Source of the DNA: Alphaproteobacteria bacterium
GTDB lineage: Bacteria; Pseudomonadota; Alphaproteobacteria; SHVZ01
Length of the DNA: 38,073 nucleotides
Direction of reading: 5' to 3'
NCBI GenBank assembly: GCA_016869285.1
Contig: VGEN01000028.1
Span: 1-38,073 of the forward strand
Within the stretch, counting starts at the first letter, position 1; each line of letters begins with the position of its first letter. The notes beneath the pieces are model-generated. The model ran no database searches, was not told the origin of the DNA, and worked only from the letters and a program-made list of their open reading frames with translations. Shown piece after piece: positions 8,041-18,014 of the stretch. The translations under genes were made by a program, and so were the position numbers.

Positions 8041-9500
8041 TCGAGTCCCAATGGATCGGGATCGAGCGGCCAGATCGGTCGCTTGAGCCGCTTATAGGGC
8101 ACCTTCGAATACTCGAGCGACAGCGGCCCCGGGGCCGTGGTCCGGTGCACCTCGGTCGCAATCTTCGAAAAGGCCGCGAAGAAGTGGTTGTGCGACTTCA
8201 CCACCACGATCTTCTTCGTCGTCGGATCGATGCCGAGATTGGTGAAGAGATCGAGACCGAAGGCCTGGTCGCGGGCCGAGTTCAGCACGATTGCGATTCC
8301 GTCGACCTCGATCGCCGCTGCGTCGCCGATCGGGTCGCGTGCCTCGCCGAAGGTCTGCCAGGCATCCTTCACCAGCCGCGTCACCTTGACCTGGGCATCG
8401 ATCGGCTCGCCGGAGTTCGCGTTCATCTTGGCGCCGAAGCGGAGCTGGAACACCCCGCCTTCGCCGGCCGCGAAGCACATCCTGACGGCGATCGGGTCCC
8501 ATAGCGGCCCGACGCAGGCATCGCGCACCCCGCGCTTCTGCAGCGCCCGGACGAACCAGGTGGAGTCGCTAGCGGCGCCGCCGCCCGCATTGTCGGCGCC
8601 GTCGGCCAGCACCACCGGACCTTTCGGCGCGGCCAGCGCGCGGTCGATCGCCTCATCGATCGTGAGGAAGGCCATGCCGATATCCCGGCGCATCCGGTAG
8701 ATCTCGTGGCCGAGCCGTCTCGCCAGGGTGTCCCCCTCGGCTTTGCGATCATCGGTGACGACGAGGACCTTGTATCCCATTTCAGGCACGTCGTTGAAAC
8801 CGAAGCAGTGGACGAGCGAGACCGAGAGCACGCCATCCTTGCCTTCGAGCGCTTTCATGCGAGCGACGTAGCTCTTCATCGGTTCGCGTGTCGTCGGCGA
8901 CGAGGTAACCATCCGGCAGTCGAAGACGCTCATCACCGGCTTGGTCCTGCCGAGCGCCGCGTCGGCCAGGATCTGCACCAGCTCCTCGCCCCGCTCCATC
9001 ACGTCGATATGCGGCGACTCCTTGTAGGGAACCAGTACGTCGGCATACTCGACCATCGCCGTCGTCAGGTTGCAGTGCAGGTCGAGCTCGGCACCGACCT
9101 TGACCTTCGGCCCCACGATCTCGCGCACGCGTCGTAGAAGGTCGCCTTCGCAGTCCTCGTAGCCATCGGCGACCATGGCACCGTGCAGGCCGAGGGCGAC
9201 GAAGTCGACCGGCATCGCCGCCCTGAGTTGGCCGAGGATGGCGTCTCGGTACTCCTCGTAGACGGCGCGCGTGACGATGCCGCCGGTGGTCGCGAAGGTG
9301 GAAAGCCCCTCGACGACGTCCCAGCTGCCGCCCTCCTTTTTCCGTCGGCGGAGCGCCATCATCGGTCCCGAGTAGAGCGTCGGATGGTCCGGATGCTCGC
9401 CCGGCGGCGCGTAGAAATTGCCCTCGAAGGCATCGCGACCGCACAGGATCGGCGAGAAGGTATTCGTCTCGCTGCCGAGGCAAGCTGTGAACGCCCTCAT
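8037..9500 (-). CDS. M81 family metallopeptidase (MlrC-like), copy 1
   Basis: This 487-residue M81 protein has the N-terminal DUF1485 and C-terminal MlrC-type domains. MlrC cleaves the tetrapeptide of microcystin breakdown; most homologues are uncharacterised. Seen here are GSETNTFSP at the N-terminus, ALGLHGAMVADGYEDCEGD, LDLHCNLT, the glycine motif DNAGGGAASDST in the middle, and VVVKSHNHFFAAF near the C-terminus. GGAGACGG lies before the ATG. It is divergent from a second M81 gene of exactly the same length at 9642, with about 140 bases of shared upstream DNA. No signal peptide. Confidence 0.88.
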   Translation of the reverse strand: MRAFTACLGSETNTFSPILCGRDAFEGNFYAPPGEHPDHPTLYSGPMMALRRRKKEGGSWDVVEGLSTFATTGGIVTRAVYEEYRDAILGQLRAAMPVDFVALGLHGAMVADGYEDCEGDLLRRVREIVGPKVKVGAELDLHCNLTTAMVEYADVLVPYKESPHIDVMERGEELVQILADAALGRTKPVMSVFDCRMVTSSPTTREPMKSYVARMKALEGKDGVLSVSLVHCFGFNDVPEMGYKVLVVTDDRKAEGDTLARRLGHEIYRMRRDIGMAFLTIDEAIDRALAAPKGPVVLADGADNAGGGAASDSTWFVRALQKRGVRDACVGPLWDPIAVRMCFAAGEGGVFQLRFGAKMNANSGEPIDAQVKVTRLVKDAWQTFGEARDPIGDAAAIEVDGIAIVLNSARDQAFGLDLFTNLGIDPTTKKIVVVKSHNHFFAAFSKIATEVHRTTAPGPLSLEYSKVPYKRLKRPIWPLDPDPLGLD

Positions 9501-9641
9501 CGAGCCGTCTCCGTGAGCTGTGGCGGACCAATCATCGCATGAGCACGACGCCGAGAGGAGACATAGGAGTTCCGCTCAACGAAACGGCCTTACCTTGACT
9601 TGAAACGGAGAGGACGGGACGCTTGCGGGTGGAGGTGGCCG

Positions 9642-11105
9642 ATGCGCTTGTTCGCGGCAGCCTTGTCGACCGAGTCCAACACCTTCTCGCCGATCCCGAC
9701 GGATCTCGAAAGCTTCACCGGCAATCGCTACTTCCCGCCGGGCAAGCATCCCGAGCATCCGACTAACACCTCCTCGGCCGTGCTCGTGGTGGCGCGAACG
9801 CATGCTCGTCGGTCGAATGCCGTCCTCATGGAAGGCACCGTCACCGGCGCCGCACCCGCAGGCACGACGAGCCGCGCCGCCTATGAGCAGCTCCGCGACG
9901 AGATCCTGGGGCAGCTGAAGGCCGCTCTCCCCGTCGATGTCGTCGCGCTCGGGCTTCACGGCGCCATGGTCGCCCATGGTTATGATGACTGCGAAGGCGA
10001 TCTGCTTACCCGCGCCCGCGCGCTCGCCGGGCCAAAGGCGGCGATCGGCGCCACGCTCGATCCACACTGCCACATGACACCGGCGATGCAGGCCGCCGCC
10101 GACCTCCTCATCTGCTACAAGGAGTTTCCTCATACCGACTTCGTCGAGCGGGCGGAGGAGCTGCTGACCCTGCTGACGGCGACCGCGAGGGGCGACATCC
10201 GTCCGGTGATGTCCACCTGGGACTGCCGGATGATCGACAGCTTCATGACCAGCCGCCAGCCGATCCGCGGTTTCGTCGATCGCATGACCGCGCTCGAGGG
10301 CAAGGATGGCGTGCTCTCGGTCTCGATCGTGCACGGCTTCTCCGCCGCGGACGTACCGCATCTCGGCGCGAAGATGCTGGTGGTCACCGACTGCCAGCGC
10401 GAGAAGGGCGAAGGTTTGGCGAAGCGGCTCGGCCAGGAGCTGTACTCGCTCCGCGGCCAGGGAGCGCCGCGCCATCTGAGCCCGGATGAGGGACTCGATC
10501 GCGCCATGGCGCTGCCGGAAGGGCCTGTCGTGCTGGCCGATCGTTGGGACAATCCCGGCGGCGGCGTTGCCGGCGATTCCACAGTGATCCTGCATCGGAT
10601 GCTCGAGCGTGGGATCGCCAACGCCGTCGTCGGCGCGCTCTGGGACCCGATCGCCGTCCGCTTCTGCCACGCCGCCGGCGAGGGTGCGAAGCTCAGGCTC
10701 CGCTTCGGCGGCAAGGCGGCGCCGACCTCCGGCAAGCCGGTCGATGCCGAGGTCGAGGTGACCCGCGTAGTCAAAGACGCAACGCAGAACTTCGCCTCCA
10801 GCATCGTCTCTCTCGGAGACGCGGCGGCAATCCGGCTCTCCGGCATCGATGTGGTGCTGGAGACCAAGCGGGCGCAAACCTTCGATCCGAGCCTCTTCCG
10901 CAACCTCGGCATCGAGCCCAAGGAGCGGAAGCTGGTCGTGGTCAAGTCGAGCAATCACTTCCACGCCGGCTTCTTGCCGATCGCCAAGGAGATCCACTAC
11001 ATCGATTCCGGCGGTCCCTATCCCAGCGATCCGCGCTGCGTTCCCTACCGACGCATTCCCCGGCCGATCTGGCCGATCGACGAGAACCCGCACGACGCAG
11101 CCTGA
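9642..11105 (+). CDS. M81 family metallopeptidase (MlrC-like), copy 2
   Basis: This 487-residue paralogue of the divergent gene has the same landmarks: STESNTFSP, ALGLHGAMVAHGYDDCEGD, LDPHCHMT, DNPGGGVAGDST and VVVKSSNHFHAGF. The start at 9642 is favoured over the in-frame ATG at 9600 because GGAGGT lies upstream of it and the family N-terminus (MRLFAAALSTESNTF) begins there. The SBP gene follows after 11 bases, an operon arrangement that ties this enzyme to uptake of its substrate or a precursor. Activity on linear oligopeptides is the best guess, not proven. Confidence 0.88.
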   Translation: MRLFAAALSTESNTFSPIPTDLESFTGNRYFPPGKHPEHPTNTSSAVLVVARTHARRSNAVLMEGTVTGAAPAGTTSRAAYEQLRDEILGQLKAALPVDVVALGLHGAMVAHGYDDCEGDLLTRARALAGPKAAIGATLDPHCHMTPAMQAAADLLICYKEFPHTDFVERAEELLTLLTATARGDIRPVMSTWDCRMIDSFMTSRQPIRGFVDRMTALEGKDGVLSVSIVHGFSAADVPHLGAKMLVVTDCQREKGEGLAKRLGQELYSLRGQGAPRHLSPDEGLDRAMALPEGPVVLADRWDNPGGGVAGDSTVILHRMLERGIANAVVGALWDPIAVRFCHAAGEGAKLRLRFGGKAAPTSGKPVDAEVEVTRVVKDATQNFASSIVSLGDAAAIRLSGIDVVLETKRAQTFDPSLFRNLGIEPKERKLVVVKSSNHFHAGFLPIAKEIHYIDSGGPYPSDPRCVPYRRIPRPIWPIDENPHDAA

Positions 11106-11116
11106 AGGAGGCTCAG

Positions 11117-12700
11117 ATGCTTCAGCGTACCCTGTTCGCCTTGAGCATGACGGCTCTCCTTGCCGCCAGCGGCGGCGCTTCCGGCCAGACCGTGCTGCGC
11201 ACGGTCATGCACGCCGACCTGAAGAGCATCGACCCGATCTGGACCACGGCGACGATCAGCCGCTACCACGGCCATATGGTCTACGAGACGCTGTTCGGCA
11301 TCGATGGGCAGAACCTGCCCCAGCCGCAGATGGTCCGCGACCACACGCTCTCGGCGGACCGGCTCACCTATACCTTCGTGCTGCGCGACGGCCTCAAATG
11401 GCATGACGGCCAGCCGGTCACGGCCGAGGACGTTGCCGCCTCGATCCAGCGCTGGGCGAAGCGCGATGCCGCCGGCCAGATGATGATGCGCTTCACCAAG
11501 GAGATCGCCGCCGCCGACGCCAGGACGGTGAAGATGACGCTGTCGGAGCCTTTCGGCCTCGTCGTCGACGCCCTGGCTCAGCCGACGGCGACGCCCGCCT
11601 TCATCATGCCGAAGCGGGTCGCCTCGACCGATGCCAACACGCAGATCGACGATCCCATCGGCTCCGGTCCCTTCCGCATGGCCCGCGACCAATGGGTGCC
11701 GGGCTCCCGCACCGTCTATCTCAAAAACCCCGACTACCTGCCGCGGAGCGAGCCCGCAGCCGGCACCGCCGGCGGCCGTATCGCCAAGGTCGATCGCGTC
11801 GAGTGGGTCGTGCTGCCCGACGCGCAGACCACCACGGCGGCGCTGGCCAAGGGCGAGATCGACTACTACGAAGGCATCGCCGCCGACTTCATCCCGATCC
11901 TCAAGAGCGCGGGCGGCGTCAAGGTCGAGACGCTGAGCCCGCTCGGATCGGCGGGAATCATGAGGCTCAATCATCTGCATCCGCCCTTCGACAATCCGGC
12001 GATCCGCCGCGCCATCCTCCACCTCGTCAACCAGAAGGAGATCCTGGGTGCGGCCATCGGCGACCCGACCCGCTATACGATCTGCGGTGCGATCCTGATC
12101 TGCGGGTCGCCGATGGGAAGCGAGGTCGGCGCCGAGGCCATGATCGCCGAAATTCCTGAGGCCGAGCGCATCGCTCGAGCCAAGAAGGCGCTCGCCGATG
12201 CCGGCTACAAGGGCGAGCCGGTGATCCTGCTGCATTCGGCCGACCACAACGTCTTCCACCCGGTCGCGACCGTAGTCGAATCCTGGCTCAAGAAGGGCGG
12301 CGTCAACGTCCAGCTCGCTACGTCGGACTGGGGCACCGTAATTACCCGGCGGAACCGCAAGGAGCATGGACCGACCGGCTGGCACATCTTCCTGACCTCG
12401 GGCGGCGGCTTCTCGGCGGCGAACCCCGCCTTCCACATCCCGATGTCGGCCGCCTGCGACAAGGCCTGGTTCGGCTGGCCCTGCGACGAGACGATGGAGA
12501 AGCTCCGCGTCGACTGGGTCAAGGCACCGAGCCTGGAGGCGCGCAAGCAGGTCGCCGTCGAGATCCAGAAGCGCTCGATGGAGATCGTGCTCTACATCCC
12601 CTACGGCCAGTGGCAGACGCCGATCGCCTTCCGCTCGAGCCTCCAAGGTATCCTCGCGGTGCCGGAGACGCAGGTCTTCTGGAACATCGCGAAGATGTAG
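11117..12700 (+). CDS. ABC transporter family-5 substrate-binding protein, paralogue 3
   Basis: This 527-residue SBP is related to those at 2763 and 4445. Shared parts are SIDPIWTTATISRYHGHMVYETLFG, LTYTFVLRDGLKWHDG, ICGAILICGSP and CDKAWFGWPCDE, which keep the four-cysteine pattern. A signal peptide (MLQRTLFALSM, cleavage near ASGQ) starts at the chosen ATG, and GAAGGAGG precedes it by about 6 bases. It lies 11 bases behind an M81 peptidase gene, so uptake and peptide cleavage are probably co-expressed. It is more diverged than the first two. The convergent ABC operon begins only 6 bases further on. Confidence 0.92.
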   Translation: MLQRTLFALSMTALLAASGGASGQTVLRTVMHADLKSIDPIWTTATISRYHGHMVYETLFGIDGQNLPQPQMVRDHTLSADRLTYTFVLRDGLKWHDGQPVTAEDVAASIQRWAKRDAAGQMMMRFTKEIAAADARTVKMTLSEPFGLVVDALAQPTATPAFIMPKRVASTDANTQIDDPIGSGPFRMARDQWVPGSRTVYLKNPDYLPRSEPAAGTAGGRIAKVDRVEWVVLPDAQTTTAALAKGEIDYYEGIAADFIPILKSAGGVKVETLSPLGSAGIMRLNHLHPPFDNPAIRRAILHLVNQKEILGAAIGDPTRYTICGAILICGSPMGSEVGAEAMIAEIPEAERIARAKKALADAGYKGEPVILLHSADHNVFHPVATVVESWLKKGGVNVQLATSDWGTVITRRNRKEHGPTGWHIFLTSGGGFSAANPAFHIPMSAACDKAWFGWPCDETMEKLRVDWVKAPSLEARKQVAVEIQKRSMEIVLYIPYGQWQTPIAFRSSLQGILAVPETQVFWNIAKM

Positions 12701-12706
12701 GCGGCT

Positions 12707-13780
<1,074 letters not shown>

Positions 13781-13792
13781 CGCCGCTCCTTC

Positions 13793-14584
13793 TTAGGGCG
13801 CTGCCGGCGCCGCATTGCGCGCGCCGCGGCCGACGAGGTTGATCAGCCCCATGCAGGCCCAGGTGACGGCGAAAGCGATGATCGCCAGCGCCGACGGCTC
13901 GTAAGCGCGATTCGCGCCAATCAGCTGCAGGTAAGGGCCGAAGGCCGGACGGTCAAGCAGCGCCGCCAGCGTGAACTCGCCGATGACGATGGCGAAGGTA
14001 AGGAAGGCGCCGCTCAGGACTGCGACGCGCACGTTGGGCAGGATCACGCGGAACAGGATGGTCGCCCAGCCCGCGCCGAGACTTTGCGCCGCCTCGGTCA
14101 AGGTTCGGACGTCGATGGCGCGAAGCCCGTTGTCGACGGCCCGGTACATATAGGGAAGCGCCAGGGTGACGTAACCGAAGGTCAGAAGCAGATCAGTCGC
14201 CCGCTCATGGCTGGTCATCGGCAGCCAGGAGGAGCTGTTGTAGAGACGGAGATAGCCGAAAACGAGCACGATCGCCGGGATCACCAGCGGCAGCAGCGTG
14301 ATGAACTCGATCACCGGGCGGAGCTTCGGCAGGCGGAGATTGACCCAGTAGGCGGTCGGCACCACCAGCAGGACGCCGACGACGATCGTCGCCAGCGCCA
14401 GCAGCGAGGAGTAGCCGAAGGTCGCCTGGAAGCGGGCGTCGGCGAAGACGACACGATAGGCATCGAAGCTATACTCGCCCCGGCGCATGCGCAGCGAGAA
14501 CTCGAAGGTGGCGATCAGCGGCACGATGAAGTAGAGCGCGCCGAGGATGAGCGCGATCCACGGCCCGATGACGGCGCGCTTCAT
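13793..14584 (-). CDS. ABC transporter permease (PotC type)
   Basis: A 263-residue inner-membrane permease with about six hydrophobic helices. The BPD_transp_1 EAA loop reads LTEAAQSLGAGWATILFRVILP. The ATG at 14584 overlaps the stop of the upstream permease (ATGA), which is why it is chosen over one three codons earlier. The pair builds the translocation pore for the ATPase at 12707. Spacing to the ATPase gene is 12 bases. Confidence 0.92.
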   Translation of the reverse strand: MKRAVIGPWIALILGALYFIVPLIATFEFSLRMRRGEYSFDAYRVVFADARFQATFGYSSLLALATIVVGVLLVVPTAYWVNLRLPKLRPVIEFITLLPLVIPAIVLVFGYLRLYNSSSWLPMTSHERATDLLLTFGYVTLALPYMYRAVDNGLRAIDVRTLTEAAQSLGAGWATILFRVILPNVRVAVLSGAFLTFAIVIGEFTLAALLDRPAFGPYLQLIGANRAYEPSALAIIAFAVTWACMGLINLVGRGARNAAPAAP

Positions 14585-15483
14585 CGCTGCCACCTCTCGC
14601 TCCGTGCGCGGAGCCAGATATAGGCAATGTTGGAGAGGCCGGTGATCAGGATCATGCCGAGCGCCAGCGCATAGCCCAGGTTGGCGTCATGCAGGACGTC
14701 GCCGCGGATCTGGGCAAAGAGAAGGATGGTGATGATATTGAGCGAGCTGCCGGTCAACCCATAGGCGGTCGCGATGGCGCCGAAGGCATTGGCGAAGAGC
14801 AGCAGCGTGGTGCCGAGCAGGCTCGGCCACAGTACCGGCATGGCAACGTAGCGCCAGTACTGCCAGGTCGTAGCGCCGAGGATGGTCGAAGCCTCGCGCC
14901 ATTCGTGCTTAAGCCCGTCGATTGCAGGCGCCATGATCAGAATCATCAGCGGGATCTGGAAGTAGAGGTAGGTGATCACCAGGCCCCAGAAGCTCAGCAG
15001 GTTGAAGCCATAGTGGTAGATGTTGAAGTCGAAATAGGTGACGAGGAGCGCGGTCACGAGCCCGGTCCGCCCCAGGGTCGCGAGGAAGGCGAAGGCCAAC
15101 GGCACGCCGGCGAAGTTCGAAGCAACGCCCGAGAAGGTCATCAGCGTCGGCCGAATCCAGCGTGGCACGCCGCCCGCGATCGCTGCGTAAGCGATGGCGA
15201 AGCCAACGATGGCGCCGAGGATCGCCGACTCGGCGCTGACCTTGATGCTGATCCAGTAGGCGGCGACGATATTCGGCTGCGACAGGTTCGCGATGTTCTT
15301 GAGCGTGAAGTTGCCTTCGTTGTCCTGGAAGGCACCGACCACGAGGAACCCGGTCGGCAGGATCAGGAACAGCAGCGCGAAGATCAGGAACGGCGCTACA
15401 CCGAGCCAAGCCCAGGAGAACCGGCTCAAGGCGAAACTGGCGCTACGGGCGCCGACGGCCGGGCTCGAGACGGTCTGAGTCAT
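14581..15483 (-). CDS. ABC transporter permease (PotB type)
   Basis: A 300-residue permease. The N-terminal cytoplasmic tail is followed by a first helix (WLGVAPFLIFALLFLILPTGFLVV), further helices and an EAA-loop-like segment EWREASTILGATTWQYWRYVAMPVLWP. It overlaps the PotC-type gene by four bases, indicating coupled translation. A stem-loop separates it from the upstream SBP gene, the usual place where SBP mRNA is stabilised relative to the permeases. Confidence 0.92.
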   Translation of the reverse strand: MTQTVSSPAVGARSASFALSRFSWAWLGVAPFLIFALLFLILPTGFLVVGAFQDNEGNFTLKNIANLSQPNIVAAYWISIKVSAESAILGAIVGFAIAYAAIAGGVPRWIRPTLMTFSGVASNFAGVPLAFAFLATLGRTGLVTALLVTYFDFNIYHYGFNLLSFWGLVITYLYFQIPLMILIMAPAIDGLKHEWREASTILGATTWQYWRYVAMPVLWPSLLGTTLLLFANAFGAIATAYGLTGSSLNIITILLFAQIRGDVLHDANLGYALALGMILITGLSNIAYIWLRARSERWQR

Positions 15484-15501
15484 GCGGCGGTGGGAAGGGC
15501 A

Positions 15502-15529
15502 GGCCCCCGTCCGGTCGCGGACGAGGGCC
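15502..15529 (-). promoter_or_regulatory. Intercistronic stem-loop between SBP and permease genes
   Basis: GGCCCCCGTCCG pairs with CGGACGAGGGCC (15502-15513 with 15518-15529, one mismatch). It sits in the 60-base gap between the SBP stop and the PotB-type start. It probably protects the SBP message or causes partial termination. Confidence 0.55.
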
Positions 15530-15543
15530 GGAGCTGTTGAGGC

Positions 15544-16639
15544 TTACTTCACATTGGCGCCGACGACGGCGTCCCAACGCTTGGTGATGACTTCCTTCGC
15601 CGCCGCCTGCTGCTCGAGGGTCGGGAAGGCTGCTTTCTCATAGGCCTCGGCCGGCGGCAGCTTGGCCATCAGATCGGCCGGGATCTTCTTGTTCTTGGCG
15701 AGGTCGTTGAAGCGGATCGGATGGCAATAGCCCTTGAGCCAGGCGATCTGCCCCTCGTCCGAGTAGAGGTGCTCCGTCCACAGCTTGGCCGCATTCGGAT
15801 GCGGCGCGAAGGCGCTGATCGCCTGCACATAGACGCCGGCGACGACACCCGATTTCGGCACCACGACCTCGACCTTGGGATTGCCCTTGAGCGTGTCGCG
15901 GTCGGAGAGCGCGTTGTAATCCCAGCGGATGATGATCGGCGTCGCGCCCTGGGCCAGCGAAGCGGCCTTGCCGATGACCGGCACGAAGTTGCCGGCCTTG
16001 TTCATGTCGCCGAAAAACTTGAGCCCGGCCTCGCCGGCCTTGGCCGGATCGTTGCCGCCGAGCGCGAGGCCGGCAGCATAGACCGCCTGGATCGCCTGGT
16101 TGGAGGTGCGCGGGTCGCCGGCGAGCGCGACTGCGTTCTTGTAGGCTGGCTTCAGCAGGTCGGCCCAGTCAGTCGGCACCTGCTTGATGATGTCGGTGTT
16201 CACCTGGAAGGCGAGGACGCCGTAATAGTCGCCGTACCAATAGCCTTCCGGATCCTTGGCATCGTCCGGGATCGTGTTCCAGGTCGCGACCTTGTAGGGC
16301 TGCAGCAGCCCTTCCTTCTTGGCCGACGGGCCGAAGGAGAGGCCGACGTCGATCACGTCCGGCGCCTGCGGGCCCTTGTTGTTGCGGTTGGCTTTGATCG
16401 CCTCGATCTCGTCGGCCGAGCCGGCGTCCGGATTGAGCTCGTTGACGCGGATGCCGTACTTCGCCTTGAAGCTCGCGATCAGCTCGCCGTAGCCGCACCA
16501 GTCATGCGGCAGCGCGATGGTCGTGAGCATGCCCTCGGCCTTCGCGTCGGCAATCAGCTTGTCCATGCTCTGGGCGGATGCAGCCGAGGCCGCAAAAAAC
16601 CAGAGCCGAAATGGAAAAGACCTTCAGGAACGACTTCAT
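15544..16639 (-). pseudogene. PotD/FbpA-type substrate-binding protein, frameshifted in its signal peptide
   Basis: The mature part (from 16566, MDKLIADAKAEG) is an intact family-1 type SBP of about 340 residues, with PHDWCGYGELIASFKAKYGI and the WDYNALSD segment. The natural start is ATG at 16639, preceded by GGGGAGGCG, and reads MKSFLKVFSISALVF. A run of six T (minus strand; AAAAAA at 16594-16599) then shifts the frame. With five T the sequence continues AASAASAQS into MDKL, a perfect Sec leader. As written, the leader is cut from the body, so the protein would not be exported. It heads the ABC operon at 12707-15483. Either a real one-base insertion, a reversible slippage site, or a sequencing error. 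Confidence 0.85.
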
Positions 16640-16688
16640 GCACGCCTCCCCTTCGCTGGATGGACGACCGGTCTATGCGTCGGAATTT

Positions 16689-16701
16689 GTATCTATGATA
16701 C
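16689..16701. promoter_or_regulatory. Palindrome upstream of the PotD-type operon
   Basis: GTATC-TAT-GATAC is a 5-bp inverted repeat with a 3-base spacer in an AT-richer patch, about 50 bases upstream of the SBP start on the minus strand. Position and shape suit an operator, for example of a GntR-type regulator, but no regulator gene is in the window. Confidence 0.4.
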
Positions 16702-16748
16702 GAGCAAAATGATGGTTCGATGACAACCGTAATCCGGTCGGCGGCCGT

Positions 16749-18014
16749 TCACGATTGGCGGGGCTTGACATCCTCTGCCGTCAGGTAGGCGACCAGGCCC
16801 ACGGCAAAGAAAAACGCAATCGTACCAAAAGCCAGGCGATAGGCGCTCTCCGGCCGAATCACCGTATCGGTCGGGCCGGCTCCGACGATGAAACCGGTCA
16901 GGATCGGCAGGAAGGCGCTGCCGACGACCTGGGCGATGTTGACGGTGGTGACGCCGCGGCCTGCCAGGTGGTCGGGGAAGAGGCTGCGCCCGTGAGCGAC
17001 CACGACGAGGCTGTAGGAGGTGACGCCGCAGAGGAGCACCAGGAGAACGACGGCCGGCACCAGAGCGATGCCGGGCAAGACCGCAAGCAACAGCAAGGTG
17101 AGGAGCGTGCCGCTGCCGCCGGCGATGACAATCCACTTGCGCGTGTTGAAGATCCGGTCGAGCGGCCCATAGCAGAGGATTCCGATGAGTTGCGCCGCCG
17201 CCATGGCGAACAGCACATTGCCGCGTGCGATCGCATCGAGGCCGTGCACATCCGAGAGGTAGGGTCCGGCCCAGAGGCCGAGAACCGTCACCATGCTGGC
17301 ATAGATGAAGGCATGAACGGCAAGCACCTTGCCGAGGCCGGGCGTGCGCCAGACCTCGCGCAGGCCGAGCAGGATCTGTTTCAAGGTCTCGGGTGCCCTT
17401 GGCGGCGGCGCGCGCCCTGGCGGGTCGTCGGCAACGAGCCAGAAGAAAAAGCCGGCAATGACCGCCGTCGCCATCGCTGTCATGACGAAAGTCCAGCGCC
17501 AGCCGATCGCCGCCGTCGCCAACGCCATCGGCGTGGTCGCGAGGAAGATGCCGATCTGGCTCGCCGCGAACACTCAACTCAAGGTCAGGCTAAGCCGGTC
17601 GCGCGGGAACCAACGGGAGCAGAGAACGACCACGCTCATGAAGCTGGCCGCCGAGCCGAGACCGAGCAATGCGCGCGACAAGACGAGCATCGTCCCGGAA
17701 TCGGCGGCTGTGTGCAGAAGTGCGCCGATCACGGCGATCAGCGTCATGCCGGCAACGGTCCGCCGGGCACCGATGCGATCGAACAGGATGCCGACCGGGA
17801 TCTACGCCGCACCGAGCGCGAGAAAGAAGGCGCTGCTGGCAAGCCCCAGAACCTCAGGCCCGATCCGAAGGTCGGCCATGAGCTCGGGCGCGATGACGCC
17901 CCCCGAGGTCCGGTAGAACTGGCTCGCAGAAGTGACGGCAACAAGGAGCAGGAGCAGGCGAAGCGCCGCGGGCGTCATCATGGCGCCGCGACCTTGCCGC
18001 AGAGTGACGATCAT
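16749..18014 (-). pseudogene. MFS transporter with two in-frame stop codons
   Basis: One frame of 421 codons encodes a typical major facilitator. It has an N-terminal helix (LRLLLLLVAVTSASQFYRT), the loop-2/3 motif as GILFDRIGARRT, and further helices down to a C-terminus at 16749. Two stops break it: TAG at 17802-17804 (after FFLALGAA, where Gln would fit) and TGA at 17574-17576 (before VFAASQIGIF, where Trp would fit). Flanking frames match, so both are nonsense changes. The start at 18014 overlaps the stop of the pentapeptide gene (ATGA). A GTG at 17573 could restart a C-terminal fragment, but such a piece would lack the first helices. Two independent lesions make a sequencing error unlikely. 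Confidence 0.85.
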
